Of a DNA stretch of 64,000 nucleotides, positions 45,801 through 56,374 are shown piece by piece (positions within the stretch are counted from its first letter, which is position 1; the number at the start of each line of letters is the position of its first letter). The position numbers and the translations under genes were made by a program. Under the pieces are notes generated by a model, which saw nothing but the letters and a program-made list of their open reading frames with translations, did no database searches and had not been told where the DNA came from. Source of the stretch: Eumeta japonica (lineage: Eukaryota; Arthropoda; Insecta; Lepidoptera; Psychidae); the NCBI GenBank assembly GCA_005406025.1, contig BGZK01000004.1, positions 930,001 through 994,000 of the forward strand. Direction: 5' to 3'.

Positions 45801-46347
45801 TTTTAAAATAATGTACAAATTAAATGCTAAAATGGAAGTCGAATTATCTGAGATATCTTAGAAAGCAGTTCGGTTTTCACAGAATCACTGCTTTAAAGAT
45901 ATTTTGATTAATTGTACAAATCTTTAGGCTTTGCAAAAACGATTTTGTTTTTGGACAAATTACCTTATAAATATACAAGCCATAACGCGTAAATTTTAGG
46001 TACAATTTAAGGCAAAAGTGTATATAGTCGTCATTTATCACAAATATTTCAACAACAATAGAGATCGTTATATTATTTGTTACTCTTGTTGATGTGCATA
46101 GAATTAAACTGGCTAAATTACTTTTGCTGTTTTCACTATTACAGCGGTCATAGTGAGAACAACAACGATAACATTTTATTGTGAAAAATAAAGCGAAATA
46201 AGGAGACTGTTGCTCCTTTGCATACAATGATAATAAGCAATTCTATTATAAATATTTTCATTATTTCATGAACACAAATATTCCATAAGTCCTGGCATAT
46301 TTCGGACGTTAGACAGCGCTAATATGATGTATGTATATAACGAATAG

Positions 46348-46356
<9 letters not shown>

Positions 46357-46406
<50 letters not shown>
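46357..46406. repeat. (TA)n microsatellite, ~50 bp
   Basis: Uninterrupted alternating TA. Possible slippage and assembly weak point. Confidence 0.95.
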
Positions 46407-46408
<2 letters not shown>

Positions 46409-46514
46409 ACTATATAAATATATTGGCTTTCTCTGTACATTTATTTTTTCATCTAATTTTTTGATAGATAATCACTTTATGATGCAGTGATTCACGTTCT
46501 ACTATTTTTTTCAT

Positions 46515-46808
46515 TTTTATCTGTCTGTCTATATGTATGTCTTTTTATAACTCAAGAACGTCTCGGACGATCGAATTGGAAATTGGTATTTAATAGTAAA
46601 ATGTAGTTGCGCACATGATAGGCCACTGTCTGTTTTTTTACTGTGTGCGTGTCTGTCTGTGTGTTTTTCTATAACTAAAAAAAGGTTTCACTGATCTTGA
46701 TGAAAATTTGTGTACCGACAGTAAGAACATGTGATTGCATAAATAATAGGCTACTGTCTGTCTATCTGTTTTTTGGCATGTGTGTGTGTTTTTTATAACT
46801 TATGTATA
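46515..46808 (-). repeat. Two tandem ~128-bp units, inverted relative to 44450-44832
   Basis: Reads as the reverse complement of the array units: CTTTTTATAACTCAAGAACG, CATGATAGGCCACTGTCTG, GGTTTCACTGATCTTGATGA, AAAATTTGTGTACCGACAGT, AAATAATAGGCTACTGTCTG. The ATAGGC landmark repeats at 46618 and 46746. A related but weaker CTGTCTGTATATCTATGTGA segment lies at 48385-48500. Confidence 0.7.
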
Positions 46809-46814
46809 GCTGTA

Positions 46815-47695
46815 TTTTTATTAGTGAGTTTGTCAATATAATTAAATAAAAGCATAACGATACAATACAGAATATTTAATTTATGTTCAATAAGACATGA
46901 GGTTCAGGGCGTATGATTGTTTTTATGTTACCTCTGACGTACAATAGGATTCAACTTATGTCTAAATTACTTGTTTTATCAATTGAGACACATGATAAAC
47001 ATTGTGCATGATTACAGTGTAATTAATGGGAGCCAAACGATAGCAAGTGCCGAAAAAAAATATATAATCAAACTTAATGTTGTTCGCAATCAAATGTTGT
47101 ACAAAGAGATTAAGGTGGGTACCTGATTTCGAATATTGCACTGGGTTCACTTCCCACATATATTTGTTCTTAATTTCTTATCTATGATGAAACATCGGCA
47201 GTAGGCAGTGCAGGCAAATATGTTAGAAGAAATGTTGCGGGCTGAGGCTACCTCAGCAATGGAACACTGTGCACTTCCAAACCGCCGTTTGCGTATCCAG
47301 ATATCGGACATCTACTTTTGTGGGGGTGAAAAAAAAAAGGATCCTAGAACCACCATAGACACGAGCCACCGATGATAACCGGTATACTAGACTTCACAAA
47401 TCACTTGTCTGAACAAAACATCTTACTTGTGACTTAGAAGGATCCTACAATAAATACTTATATTAGACAGGAGACGATTGACTGGTTACAATATTTCCTT
47501 GAAAGAAATTCACCTTTTGCAATGTTTGCCCTGACGCTTTTCATATCAGAAAAGAATACACACGAATTTTTGTATTTGAAAAAGTTACCTTCGATATGAT
47601 ACAAATGATATTGCTGATCGTTTAATGAAGGAATTTGTGCTATTACAGATTTTAAAACTTCTTCCACTTATAGAAACCTCAATTCCGAGCAATAT
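46815..47695. other. No recognised gene
   Basis: AT-rich. 47140-47160 has GGGTTCACTTCCCAC, reminiscent of a pol III B box, followed by text that could be a SINE body to about 47300, but no A box was found. Otherwise nothing. Confidence 0.3.
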
Positions 47696-47699
47696 AGTT

Positions 47700-48108
47700 A
47701 AATTTTATTTTGGTAGTAGCTCCGTTCAAATCAGAATCGTGAGCGGTTGCAGAATCGATATTGCAAACAAGACGAAGAGCAGAATCGAGAGTCGAGACCG
47801 GATGAAGACGGAATGGAGAACGGTATCATGGTTGGAATCGAGTGTGAAATTAAAATTAGAACCAAGAGCATGTTCGGAATCGGTATAAGGAACGGTGCCG
47901 ACGTCAGAAATCAGAGCGGGGCCTTTTAACCCTAATCTACTTAGTTCGAGAATGGGTTCTGAATTAAAAGCGAGACTGCGATCAAAGTCAAAAGTGAGAC
48001 AAATCGGTATCGAAATCAGGATTGGAATTGAGATCGTAAACGGTCGATACATAAGATAAAGGAATGTATTCAAAGTCCACGCGGGCAAAACCGCAGATAG
48101 AAGCTAGT
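47700..48108 (-). mobile_element. Helitron-like short element, copy B
   Basis: On the minus strand it begins ACTAGCTTCTATCTGCGGTT (CTAGT at 48104-48108), TTGCCCGCGTGGACTTTGAA, ATCTTATGTATCGACCGTTT-ACGATCTC, then the TTCCGA-type interior, and ends with GATTTGAACGGAGCTACTACC. It is the best preserved member and parallels copy A throughout. A 120-codon minus frame (47726-48088) is simply the translation of the 6-bp repeat interior (ISIPILISIPI) and is not a gene. Confidence 0.65.
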
Positions 48109-48109
48109 A

Positions 48110-49430
48110 CACATTATAATTTTACCCGTATTATTCACTCTGGTACAAAATAGAATTTGTCTAATAAAAATATATTATATATTTTTACCACAATTTTTTT
48201 CGGTCTCAGACTGATGATAATTTATTAGGGTAGTAAAAGATACTCTACTTGCCTTAGCAATTAGCCTAATTAAAATACTAATAGCTTATTACCTTTAGCA
48301 GACCGGTCTTTTTATATCATTCGCCAATTTTAGGCTTCGATCCTTCAAAAAGACAAATGAAAAGGGACTCTCATATGATTACTTTAGTGTCTGTCTGTAT
48401 ATCTATGTGACTGTCTGCCTGCCCACGTGTCTGTCGTTTTGTATTAAGATCGCTTTTCTAGAGATGAATAAGGATATGAAATAAACTGAACATAAAATAC
48501 TAAAATGTTCGGTCTCTTACAAATGTAAAAATTAAGTTTCCAAATTAAAACAATTTAAAGCACGGCCATTTTGTCACATATTTTGTCATTCGCAAGCTCA
48601 CTCATCAAAACCTTAGGTGCTTCTATTGTATATGGTGTTGCATTACAGAAATTCATGATTAGACGCTTGTCTGCGAAATACAGCATGCAACCCATCGCTG
48701 ACCCTCGATTTTGTTCTTTCACAACGTATCTTTATTAAATCAAGTAAATGAAGATTTCGAGTATCAGAAGTGTTAAAACTACCGACAGATACTCTTCCAG
48801 CCACCTTGCGCTCTGTGGCTGTCACAATCGACAAGCATGCGTAAGAGTGTTAAGATAAAGATCTTTGATACGATCAAAATCCCATAAAACTGTGTAACCC
48901 CTCAACAAAATCTTCTAAACGTATTTGACGGGTGCTTTAAAATTAAAACGTATCATGAGGTAAAAACGTTTATTACCGTAGAGAGTGCGCGCGCGCCGTA
49001 ACAGGTAATCACTGACCATATCTGTTTTCTACGTATCTCCAATTAGTCGCTAATGTACAGAGGGTCACGATTAAGATGTAAACTAACCGTATAAGTTTCT
49101 GTAAGCTATAGGATTGTAATCTGTTACATGTAATAAATAAAAACTCTTATTTTATTCTTTTAGAAAATACGCATAGACCATGTTTAACCACTAGTATAAT
49201 GTTCTAAAGGCACCATATATTTTTTATTACGAGTCGTTTTCATAAACAAAGACAATAGTCCCACTTCCCATATATTTTTTAAATTTTGATATTTCAATTA
49301 GCACTCTTCTAATATCTACTGAGACGGTATATTAGATTTTCCAAATCTACATGACACATATTTTATTGTAGTTCTGAATTGACATTGTCGTGGTACAAGA
49401 TGATACGACGTTAACGGTTATTTTTACGGA
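48110..49430. other. No recognised gene
   Basis: 48640-48834 has a 63-codon minus frame (TTG start) in balanced DNA without known motifs. A GTGCGCGCGCGCCG run lies at 48984. The rest is AT-rich. Confidence 0.3.
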
Positions 49431-49431
49431 G

Positions 49432-49910
49432 TTTGTCAGTAACTTACGGCAAACAAATAGTCGTGTACCCAATCACTATTAACAATACGGTAATTCTCCA
49501 AGGCACCAGTAGTCACGTGTCCACTTAGAGGCACTTCACTCGCGCGCCACTTTGGTTGGTTTCGGCTCGTTTGGATAAAGTCAACGATCGATTGCTGCTT
49601 TGTTTTGGGGTCATAGCAAAAAGTCCCTGTTTCGTCACCTATTACTATTTCGTAAGTCCATGTCCAGTCTATTACTGTTTCGTAAGTCCATGTTTCGATC
49701 ATACGGCGTGCAGCAAACCACCACGAAATACGTCACTGAGATTGACATGTCAACGCTTGAATTCTGCAAACCAGTTATAAATAGTTGTCTTGCTTGGTGC
49801 TTCACTGCCAAAAGTAGTTTGAAGCCGAGTTAAGTTCTGCTGTGATGTCAATTTACACTTAAAATCGTAGAAAATCATACTTCGACAATTTTTACAACCT
49901 AAATCCATAT
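49432..49910 (-). pseudogene. mariner transposase relic (first type)
   Basis: Beginning at an ATG (complement of 49906-49908) the minus strand reads SMIFYDFKCKLTSQQNLTRL, FGSEAPSKTTIYNWFAEFKR, a TGA, then HVNLSDVFRGG. This is the N-terminal paired HTH DNA-binding region of mariner. It then jumps to EIVIGDETGTFCYDPKTKQQ (first catalytic Asp in the GDET motif), after which DEPKPTKVARERSA-type and YRIVNSDWVHDY follow. About 80-100 residues between the HTH and the first Asp are missing, and the C-terminal DD part is absent. A 30-bp in-frame tandem duplication (about 49639-49698) repeats TYEIVIGD-like residues. Inactive. Confidence 0.85.
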
Positions 49911-49914
49911 TGAT

Positions 49915-50073
49915 GGAGACAAGCAATCTTTAAAATGACGCCACAATGTAAAAATCATTGACAGATAAACTGTGTTCTATAGCCAGAGAGTTGCATTTTC
50001 TAATGTAATAATTATTTTTAAATATTGTTTATGTAAGTGGCCAGTTCCAGAAACTTATAGTGCATTCCACATA

Positions 50074-50110
<37 letters not shown>

Positions 50111-51285
50111 GATTTCGTTTAGAGAACAGAGTGACAGACAGACACGATTAATAAGAATTCTTTTTGTAAAGCGAAAGTCGAGATCGTATTCCTGACAAAC
50201 ACAATTTAATACGGAATATCGATTTGACAATAAAACGCCGCCCGCCGCGCTCGGCGTCATATTTCACCAGCTCACAACTCAATCCCGCCGAATTGAAATG
50301 CAAAGTACTTAAGCATCGGGACCGGCAATAATATTGTCTAGACGGAAGGCAAAGGGCAAAGGTCTCTCTGTTTGCGCCAACTGCGTTATGATGTTATAAA
50401 TAGTCTCATTTGTTGCTAGTAATGTGGTAAATTCATAACCGTATAGAAAGTTACTTTTTATTTTTATACCTGTCTGTTCAGAATTTCGGTTCGCGATATG
50501 GTCGCGTTTATAAATTGTTTAGTTTTTCTGCGATTTTTCAATGTTGTTACCGGACGTAACTTTTGAAGGAGGCAAGCGGTAATGAGTCACGCTTGTCATC
50601 CGCATATCGTCACTGACAAATTGAAGATCTCTTCCCAGATCTTCGTCTTTAGGCAATAAGGTATTGTTGGACTCGAAAACGCTGGGTACTTTTCTGGTTG
50701 CTGCTGATCCGAGCTAAATTCTTCCTGTGGCCTGTCTGATGATGTTGTGCCTGCCCAATCGAATAGCCTGCCCCAAGAAAACTCTTTCATCTACAACTGT
50801 GATTGTAATTTATTATGTTGTTAAATAAATAATCAATTAGCCTAGTCGAAAACTTCATTTCCTACGAAAAACAGTTAACCGTTTCCGAAAAATATGAGCG
50901 ATGGTTCATTCAATCCGGAATATTAGGTAGAAAAAAAAAGTTTTGTTTTTTGAATTTGACTTGCAGATAAAAACTAAAATTGTTATTAACAAAAAACTAA
51001 AATAAGGAATTTTTAATTAACTATAACTCAAAAACGATGAATGGCAGAAAAACTTAAGAAAATTACTAAAAGAGCAAAAAATTTCCAACGAAAAAATTTG
51101 ACTCCCGGAACTATTGGCCCTAATAATTATAATTTTAATTTAACGTTGAAAATAGCTACCCCCCACGTTTCTTGCTCATTCTTCTTGAAGCAAAACTGTT
51201 ATGAAAAAGCAGAAAAACAAACAAAAAACTGCTAAAAAACCAAACGAATGATAAAATGGTAAATACTAAAATGTAAATTTTTGAT
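49915..51285. other. Intergenic stretch with an (AT)n tract and a CpG patch
   Basis: (AT)n occupies 50077-50108. 50232-50400 is CpG-retaining (CGCCGCCCGCCGCGCTCGGC) with ATGCAAAG octamer-like and AAGGCAAAGGGCAAAGGTC words, possibly host regulatory DNA. 51041-51235 is a lysine-rich 64-codon frame with no known motif. Confidence 0.35.
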
Positions 51286-51291
51286 GTATTT

Positions 51292-51740
51292 GTGACGTAT
51301 TTCAAGAACTCGGGTGTGTGCCAGTATCCGAACACACATAAATGGGTGAAAACCTCTAAGTTTATTTTGGAACGAGGTACTTTATTGGGCGTTTGGTCGG
51401 TGGGATTTACACGGGAAAAAGTGTCTGACCGACACTCAAGAGAGAGACGAAAGAGAGAAAGGGTAAACGTGTACTTGGCGCCGAGGAGGGACTGCTGCTC
51501 TAGATTTGTTTACTATCATTCTTATAGCTTATTTAAAAGCCTATCTCTTTGAAGTGTGGGTATATCCTTGTATTATAGTGGTACGGTGTACGTGACAGCA
51601 GTATATTCGTATACGTGTTGAATGTTACTGATGTTAATTAATTTATCATTTATTTATATTTTTGTAATAGTAATTCATTATAAAATGCTTATTTTCATAA
51701 CTTTGATAAAACATGAAATAAAGATATATTTGGATTTAAA
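51292..51740 (-). repeat. Possible LTR next to the gypsy relic
   Basis: Read on the minus strand this holds TCTCTCTTTCGTCTCTCTCT, a near-palindromic AGTGTCGGTCAGACACT, then CCCAATAAAG and AAAATAAACTT, the order expected of an LTR U3/R with polyadenylation signal. The plus strand has an 86-codon frame (51292-51552) of no known family. The location directly downstream, in minus orientation, of the gypsy RT/RNase H pieces supports the LTR idea, but integrase is absent between them. Near 51715-51740 a plus-strand GAAATAAAGATATATTTGG could alternatively be a LINE tail. Confidence 0.3.
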
Positions 51741-51744
51741 TTTG

Positions 51745-52010
51745 TGGTTGAATTTGTTTCTTTAGCATTTTAAATGCCGCCCGACATTTCTCTGACCAAT
51801 GAAATTTATTTGTTCTTTTTAGTAATTTTGTTAAAAGTAAAGTTATATGCGCGTAATTTTCTATGAATTTCTCATGACAGAATGTGAGAGAATATAATTT
51901 TAAACTCTTGACACTTATGGGTCTCTCTAATTCTTACTTTTTTCTGGAAGGTTTGACTCCCTCTTCGATAACTTCATACCCCGGAACCGTCACGGATTCT
52001 TAACTAAAGA
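51745..52010 (-). pseudogene. Ty3/gypsy RT C-terminus and start of RNase H
   Basis: On the minus strand: PGYEVIEEGVKPSRKKV (RT thumb-side FLGHxISxEGVKP block), then, in another frame, CHEKFIENYAHITLLLTKLL, KRTNKFHWSEKCRAAFKML. The last is the F-W-xxCxxAFxxLK start of gypsy RNase H. It continues the RT piece at 52619-52860 and was separated from it by a plus-strand LINE. Confidence 0.8.
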
Positions 52011-52015
52011 GGACA

Positions 52016-52618
52016 TAGTTTGTGATCTGAGACCAATGACATCTCTCAAAGGAAAATTTAAGGAAATTAATATCCTAACTTTAGAATGGCAATATATATA
52101 CGAAAACCTGGTATATGTCAAGAGAAATATAGAATCGTTTCATGAAAGGAGCGACATCCATAACATTAATACTATACATATTAAGAATGATCTTGCTGCT
52201 CATAAGACTCGTCTAAGTAAAGTTAATAAATCATTTAAGGGGATGTGTGTGTGCTTTTATAATAAGATCCCAATTGAAATTCAAAATTTGCCATTTACTG
52301 AGTTTAAACGTTTAGCTAAAAGAAAGTTATATGGCAAGGGCTATTGTACCGTGTTGGAATATCTTTATGAAAAAAGGCCCTGGGATTGAGCTGCTCGCCT
52401 ATCAGGTTATTTCATATTATTTGTAAATGTCCAGTAAATTATAAATGACTAAATCTTTTGTATTTATGAGTAAAAAGAGCAAACGTTGAGTTTCTTGCGC
52501 ATTCTTCTCTCGATGAATCAGCATTTGGAATAGGCGGTAATGTCGAAATGAATTCATTAAGGACGTATTTCAAGTGTAATTTCATTACCTACGAAATAAA
52601 GATATTTTTGATTTTAGT
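52016..52618 (+). mobile_element. 5'-truncated LINE inserted into the gypsy element
   Basis: The plus strand opens in the middle of RT with a RPMTSLKGKFKEINILTL block and keeps 117 codons open to a natural TGA at 52389 (YENLVYVKRNIESFHERSDI, CFYNKIPIEIQNLPFTEFKR, KRKLYGKGYCTVLEYLYEKR). A 3' UTR of about 225 bases and the family tail GAAATAAAGATATTTTTGAT then follow. No inactivating change is seen in the retained C-terminus, so this is the youngest-looking member of the family also present at 17.4 and 29.9 kb. Truncation at the 5' side is the usual outcome of target-primed reverse transcription. Flanking TAGTTTGT / TAGTGTTTT may be the remains of a target duplication. Confidence 0.85.
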
Positions 52619-52860
52619 GTTTTACCATCAAATTCGCTTCCCTGAATCTACTTAGTACGGCTCTCAAAGGATTACAAAATTCTTCGAAGATTTCCCCATA
52701 TAGTGATACTTCGTCTACATACACTATGGCATTTCTATATTTAATCCCAGCTAGGGCATGATTCTCTGAAAGTGGGCCTGACTCGTTTACAAGCCATATG
52801 GTAATACACAATCTCGACACGCCCAGGCGGAAGCCTCGATCAAATTTTTTGTCTCACTTC
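52619..52860 (-). pseudogene. Ty3/gypsy reverse transcriptase, catalytic region
   Basis: The minus strand reads SRLCITIWLVNESGPLSENH then ALAGIKYRNAIVYVDEVSLY and GEIFEEFCNPLRAVLSRFRE-ANLMVK. The AIVYVDE motif corresponds to the (Y/L)xDD catalytic centre of gypsy RT, with the second Asp changed to Glu. The preceding FGL(V/T)N block is recognisable as WLVN. The 68-codon frame ends at the boundary with the inserted LINE. Confidence 0.8.
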
Positions 52861-53189
52861 TCTTATTTTATTTTTCGCCTTGACTAACCTAGTATTTTAA
52901 AATCCAAATAATGAACAGAACCTACGTTTGCCGGACTTGGCATGAAGGCCAGATGCCTCAGATGCTACGTAAATGATTCATTTATTACAATATATATATA
53001 TAAATTTGCTTTTTGTTACCAAATTTGAAAAGCAGCGCTTCGTTGCCTTACTAATTTGATGCAACGTTACATTTAAATACGCGCGTATTTTGTTTCATAT
53101 CTAATAGTATTTGTCTCCTATTCCGTATATTTGTACTGTCCACCCGAATTACTAAACTGATAACAAAAATTCTGTTACTCATAGAAACA

Positions 53190-53454
53190 TACACGTATTT
53201 TATTTTGATACTAACATTTGCCCCAGCTTCGTATAAATCGGACCCGTGATGAATAGAGAACGGAAACTGGGTCGAAATTGAGTGTAAGGGCGGAATGAGC
53301 ATCAAGGGAACAATAGAAATTAAACCGGAACAATACTGGGGCCAGAATTGTAAAAAGAGATTGAGATTGGGGTTAATAGCAAGATCGATCAATATAAAAG
53401 ATAAAAGAATACCTTGTATATCCACACGAGCGAAGCCAAAGGCGGAAAGCCAGT
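53190..53454 (-). mobile_element. Helitron-like short element, copy C
   Basis: On the minus strand: ACTGGCTTTCCGCCTTTGGC, TTCGCTCGTGTGGATATACA, TTGATCGATCTTGC, then a decayed repeat interior, ending GATTTATACGAAGCTGGGGC-AAATGTTAGTAT. It parallels copies A and B. The 124-codon minus frame at 53051-53425 is a translation of this repeat and of its flank. Confidence 0.6.
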
Positions 53455-53459
53455 TTCTT

Positions 53460-54085
53460 AATCATAAATTATTTAGATGTACACAATGCACAAAAACAAG
53501 GCATATTTATGATTATTATGAATATGCCTCGAATGAAATTATCTTAAACTTCATGTAACGGGCAAGCACTGCATTATTAAGTTTTACTGTGGCAAAAGTT
53601 ATCCCGTAATTAATGTATTATCAAATTAGTTATGTAGTTCACACTGTGTGAACACAATTTGATAGATAAACTTCCAACTAATTGAGATATTTTACTTTTG
53701 ATCGTTCTCACAAAATCAACTTCTCAATCTCTGTTTTTAATCCTTGTTTCCACGTTGCTTCACTTCCTTGATTTTCTTCTCCTTCGTTAAAACGTTAAAA
53801 AGAAAATAATTCCTGTCTTTCATATAAAAGTTGAATTGCTTACGCATAGCGAAGGTTAGGTTAAGTATACATTTAAGAGATATCATGCATAAGAGATACG
53901 GGATATAAGTGACAAATAAAAAATTGTTAAAAACACACGTAATAAATAAATGAAGTGTGCATACTGTGTCAAAGTTACAGTATATGAATTCAGTAATAGC
54001 TGAAAAGGAGCAGTATTCAATTCATTAACTTAATACGTGCATTAACTTAATACATTAACGAAATATTTAGTTCACAATTTTATTC
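53460..54085. other. No recognised feature
   Basis: AT-rich; a GGTTAGGTTAAG word and a CACACTGTGTGAAC near-palindrome only. Confidence 0.3.
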
Positions 54086-54089
54086 CAGA

Positions 54090-54255
54090 GCGTGACTCGA
54101 CTGCCGGAATACTGATTAACTTTATAATGAGACCGTGTTGCTAGTGGAACCGAGCTGGCGTTGAACTCGGTACGTGGTCGCTGAAGGGATACATTTAACT
54201 CGTATTGAAGTGTTCCTGAGCGAGCGGTTAAGAGCGATATAAGCGAGTTCTAAAT
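54090..54255 (+). repeat. GC-balanced repeated unit, copy 1 of 3
   Basis: GAGCTGGCGTTGAACTCGGT, GTATTGAAGTGTTCCTGAGC and GAGCGGTTAAGAGCGATAT correspond in order to ACTGGCGTTGAATTTAGTGC, TATTGGAGCGTTCACGAGTG and CCCGGTTAAGCGCGATCGG at 58080-58165. The unit is non-coding. It may be a worn transposon or a duplicated host sequence. Confidence 0.5.
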
Positions 54256-54599
54256 CAAGCTCAATAAAATGGACGGTTTCCATATGGCAGGTTTAGTAAT
54301 AAAATACTGTAATCGATTCTTGTTAAGTCTAGATTTATTTTTCCTATATAAATATTGGATGAAAAAAAAAGTTAAAATATTGAATACATGGACTCACATG
54401 TGTTTTGTCGTACTGCTGAAACAACAAGCACCAAAATTAGTAATGTTTTATATCTATCTTCAAACTAACAAAGCCATAGGTGTTGTGTTAAAATACTTAG
54501 TTGTGTTAATCATAAGCTGTCAATTACATATTAAATTTATTATATACTATCTGACCTGGTAGACGTTGTTCTGCCCTTTCTTGTGGATGGCTTGTCGCT

Positions 54600-55250
54600 A
54601 TAGTTAGTGCCCGCAGCTCCGTCAGCATGAACATAGAATGCATTTTTCTTCTTTTGTATCGATCGATGTCAATTTTAATTCCGGTCTCGTTTTCGACTCC
54701 TATCCCAGTCACACTTTTGACTCTGATCCCGTCCCCCACACTTGTTTCCAGGTCTAGTCCCGTACTCAATGTCGGTCCCGGTCTCGTTTTTGATTCTGAT
54801 TCTGGTCCCTATCTCCATTTTGGTCTCCGTCCAGCTTTCAATTCGGATTCCGCTATTAGTCCTAGTTCCGATTTGGACGAAGCTAGAAGCAAATGCTAAT
54901 ATAAATATAAAAAGTAAGCCATATTACTCGGGGATAGAATAGTTTCCTATGAGTTAAATAATATAATTATTAAAATTGTCTTATTAATACAAATTCAAGG
55001 ATGAAGCCGGGGGTAAATGTAAGTATCCTAATTTGCTCAAGAATAGTGCAAAAACCTATTAATGAACTAATTTTTGTTATCGATTCATTAGTTCTGTTTA
55101 ATAGTGTAATTATGTGGATGAAACAGGGGATAAATGTTGAAATATACGTACAACATATCACCAAAGTTTCACCGTAATCGGATGAATTGATGAGGCGCGC
55201 ATAGAGGACAAACGCACAAACATTGATTTATATATATATACATATCATGT
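54600..55250 (+). mobile_element. Helitron-like short element, copy D (longest)
   Basis: Starts near AGTTAGTGCCCGCAGCTCC and runs through TATCGATCGATGTCAATTTT and a well-preserved repeat interior (GGTCTCGTTTTCGACTCC, GATTCTGATTCTGGTCCC). It reaches GATTTGGACGAAGCTAGAAG at 54866, then two GGATGAAGCCGGGGGTAAAT / GGATGAAACAGGGGATAAAT blocks. It ends in TAATCGGATGAATTGATGAG, GCGCGCATAGAGGACAAACG, CACAAACATTGATTTATATA, a tail widely seen in lepidopteran repeats. No coding capacity. Confidence 0.6.
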
Positions 55251-55259
55251 TTTATAAAT

Positions 55260-55515
55260 ATATTAAACGTACAAACATGAACATTGTATTAAAGTGACAA
55301 ATCTAAAAAAATCATTAATGTCACCATTATGGACAGCAGCGACACAATAGAATGTATAAATCGTTCCCTATCTTTTATGTGGCAAGTGAATGTAATAATG
55401 TTGTTATGGAAGTAAAGATTCTCTAAACTGTAAACTGTATTCATCATTGTCTATGGGTTTAATGGAATATTGTAAAGAAACAAATTATTTATGAAACGTT
55501 ATAAGTTTTCTGTAT
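55260..55515. other. No recognised feature
   Basis: AT-rich spacer between two mobile elements. Confidence 0.3.
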
Positions 55516-55520
55516 TTATA

Positions 55521-55782
55521 CTGTCCAGTCATTCTTACACATATCTTACCTGCTGGGGCACCATTGTGCGTTCTTCTAACTCTTAGCACGTTGAAGAATA
55601 TAAAAGAGAAGGAGTGTCGGGGGACATCCGCTTCGAATGAAGTTCTTTTGTTGTTGCGCCCAGAAGCAAAGGGCTTAGGGTCCCCGAGATTGACCGTCTT
55701 CCGTTTAAATGATACCAGCGGTAACTTTATATGTGAAAATGGTATGTCAGTGCGTAAGATATATTTAAGAATAACTGGACAG
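55521..55782. mobile_element. MITE with ~29-bp TIRs and TA target duplication
   Basis: The left end CTGTCCAGTCATTCTTACAC-ATATCTTAC pairs with the right end whose reverse complement is CTGTCCAGTTATTCTTAAAT-ATATCTTAC (about 25 of 29 matching). TA flanks both sides (55519-55520 and 55783-55784), as in Tc1/mariner-type insertions. The 262-bp element contains overlapping open frames on both strands (minus frame of 119 codons, plus frame of 73) that reach into the TIRs, so these are chance frames of a GC-balanced MITE. Confidence 0.8.
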
Positions 55783-55789
55783 TAGAGAT

Positions 55790-56370
55790 ACCGACAACTG
55801 ATCTCATTTCTTAAATGGTTCGTTCGTTTACACTTTCCCATCACGTCCGTAGATGAAGATGTGTCTTCACCTAATGAACCCAGTGTCGCACGGCGTTCGG
55901 GTTCAGCCCCAATTGACGACAGTGTCTTAAATTAGAGACTCACACAGAGAAAGAGTCGTTGAAAGCCGAAAGGTGGGAGCATAACGCTTATTCGTTACAT
56001 GACAATTTCCACCAACTAACACCTCCAGCAAATCTGGTTGAGGAACCTCTTTGCACTAAGGATTATCAAACACACACATCAAGTTGTTCCCGAAGTGCTT
56101 GATTTTGTGATTCTGCTACATAATGGATAACGAAAACGAAAATATATAAGAATGTTAACATCTGTGATTTTGTTTTCCGTTTAATTGCTCTTAAATGACT
56201 GAATTGATTCTATATACCTTTGGATAGAGTTAATTATATCGTCAAATAGGTACATTTTGTATAAAATATATTTATATATAGAAAAAAAACTTATAAATAC
56301 TAGATAGTAAAATTCCAATTGGATACCTAGTTTCATTCATAGAAAGCTAAACTGTTTTGATTAAATCAGC
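55790..56370. other. No recognised feature
   Basis: 55850-56060 is GC-balanced (GCGTTCGGGTTCAGCCCC) without family resemblance; the rest is AT-rich. Confidence 0.3.
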
Positions 56371-56374
56371 CTGT

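Noticed and set aside
45877..46227. 116-codon minus-strand open frame
   Set aside because: Starts with TTG, AT-driven composition, no motif, and lies beside a repeat; consistent with chance.
47726..48088. 120-codon minus-strand open frame
   Set aside because: Same explanation, lies wholly inside Helitron-like copy B.
53051..53425. 124-codon minus-strand open frame
   Set aside because: Translation of Helitron-like copy C and its flank (ISIPxLI periodicity from the 6-bp repeat), not a protein.
55485..55844. 119-codon minus frame and 73-codon plus frame
   Set aside because: Both run through the TIRs of a TA-flanked MITE, so the frames are incidental.
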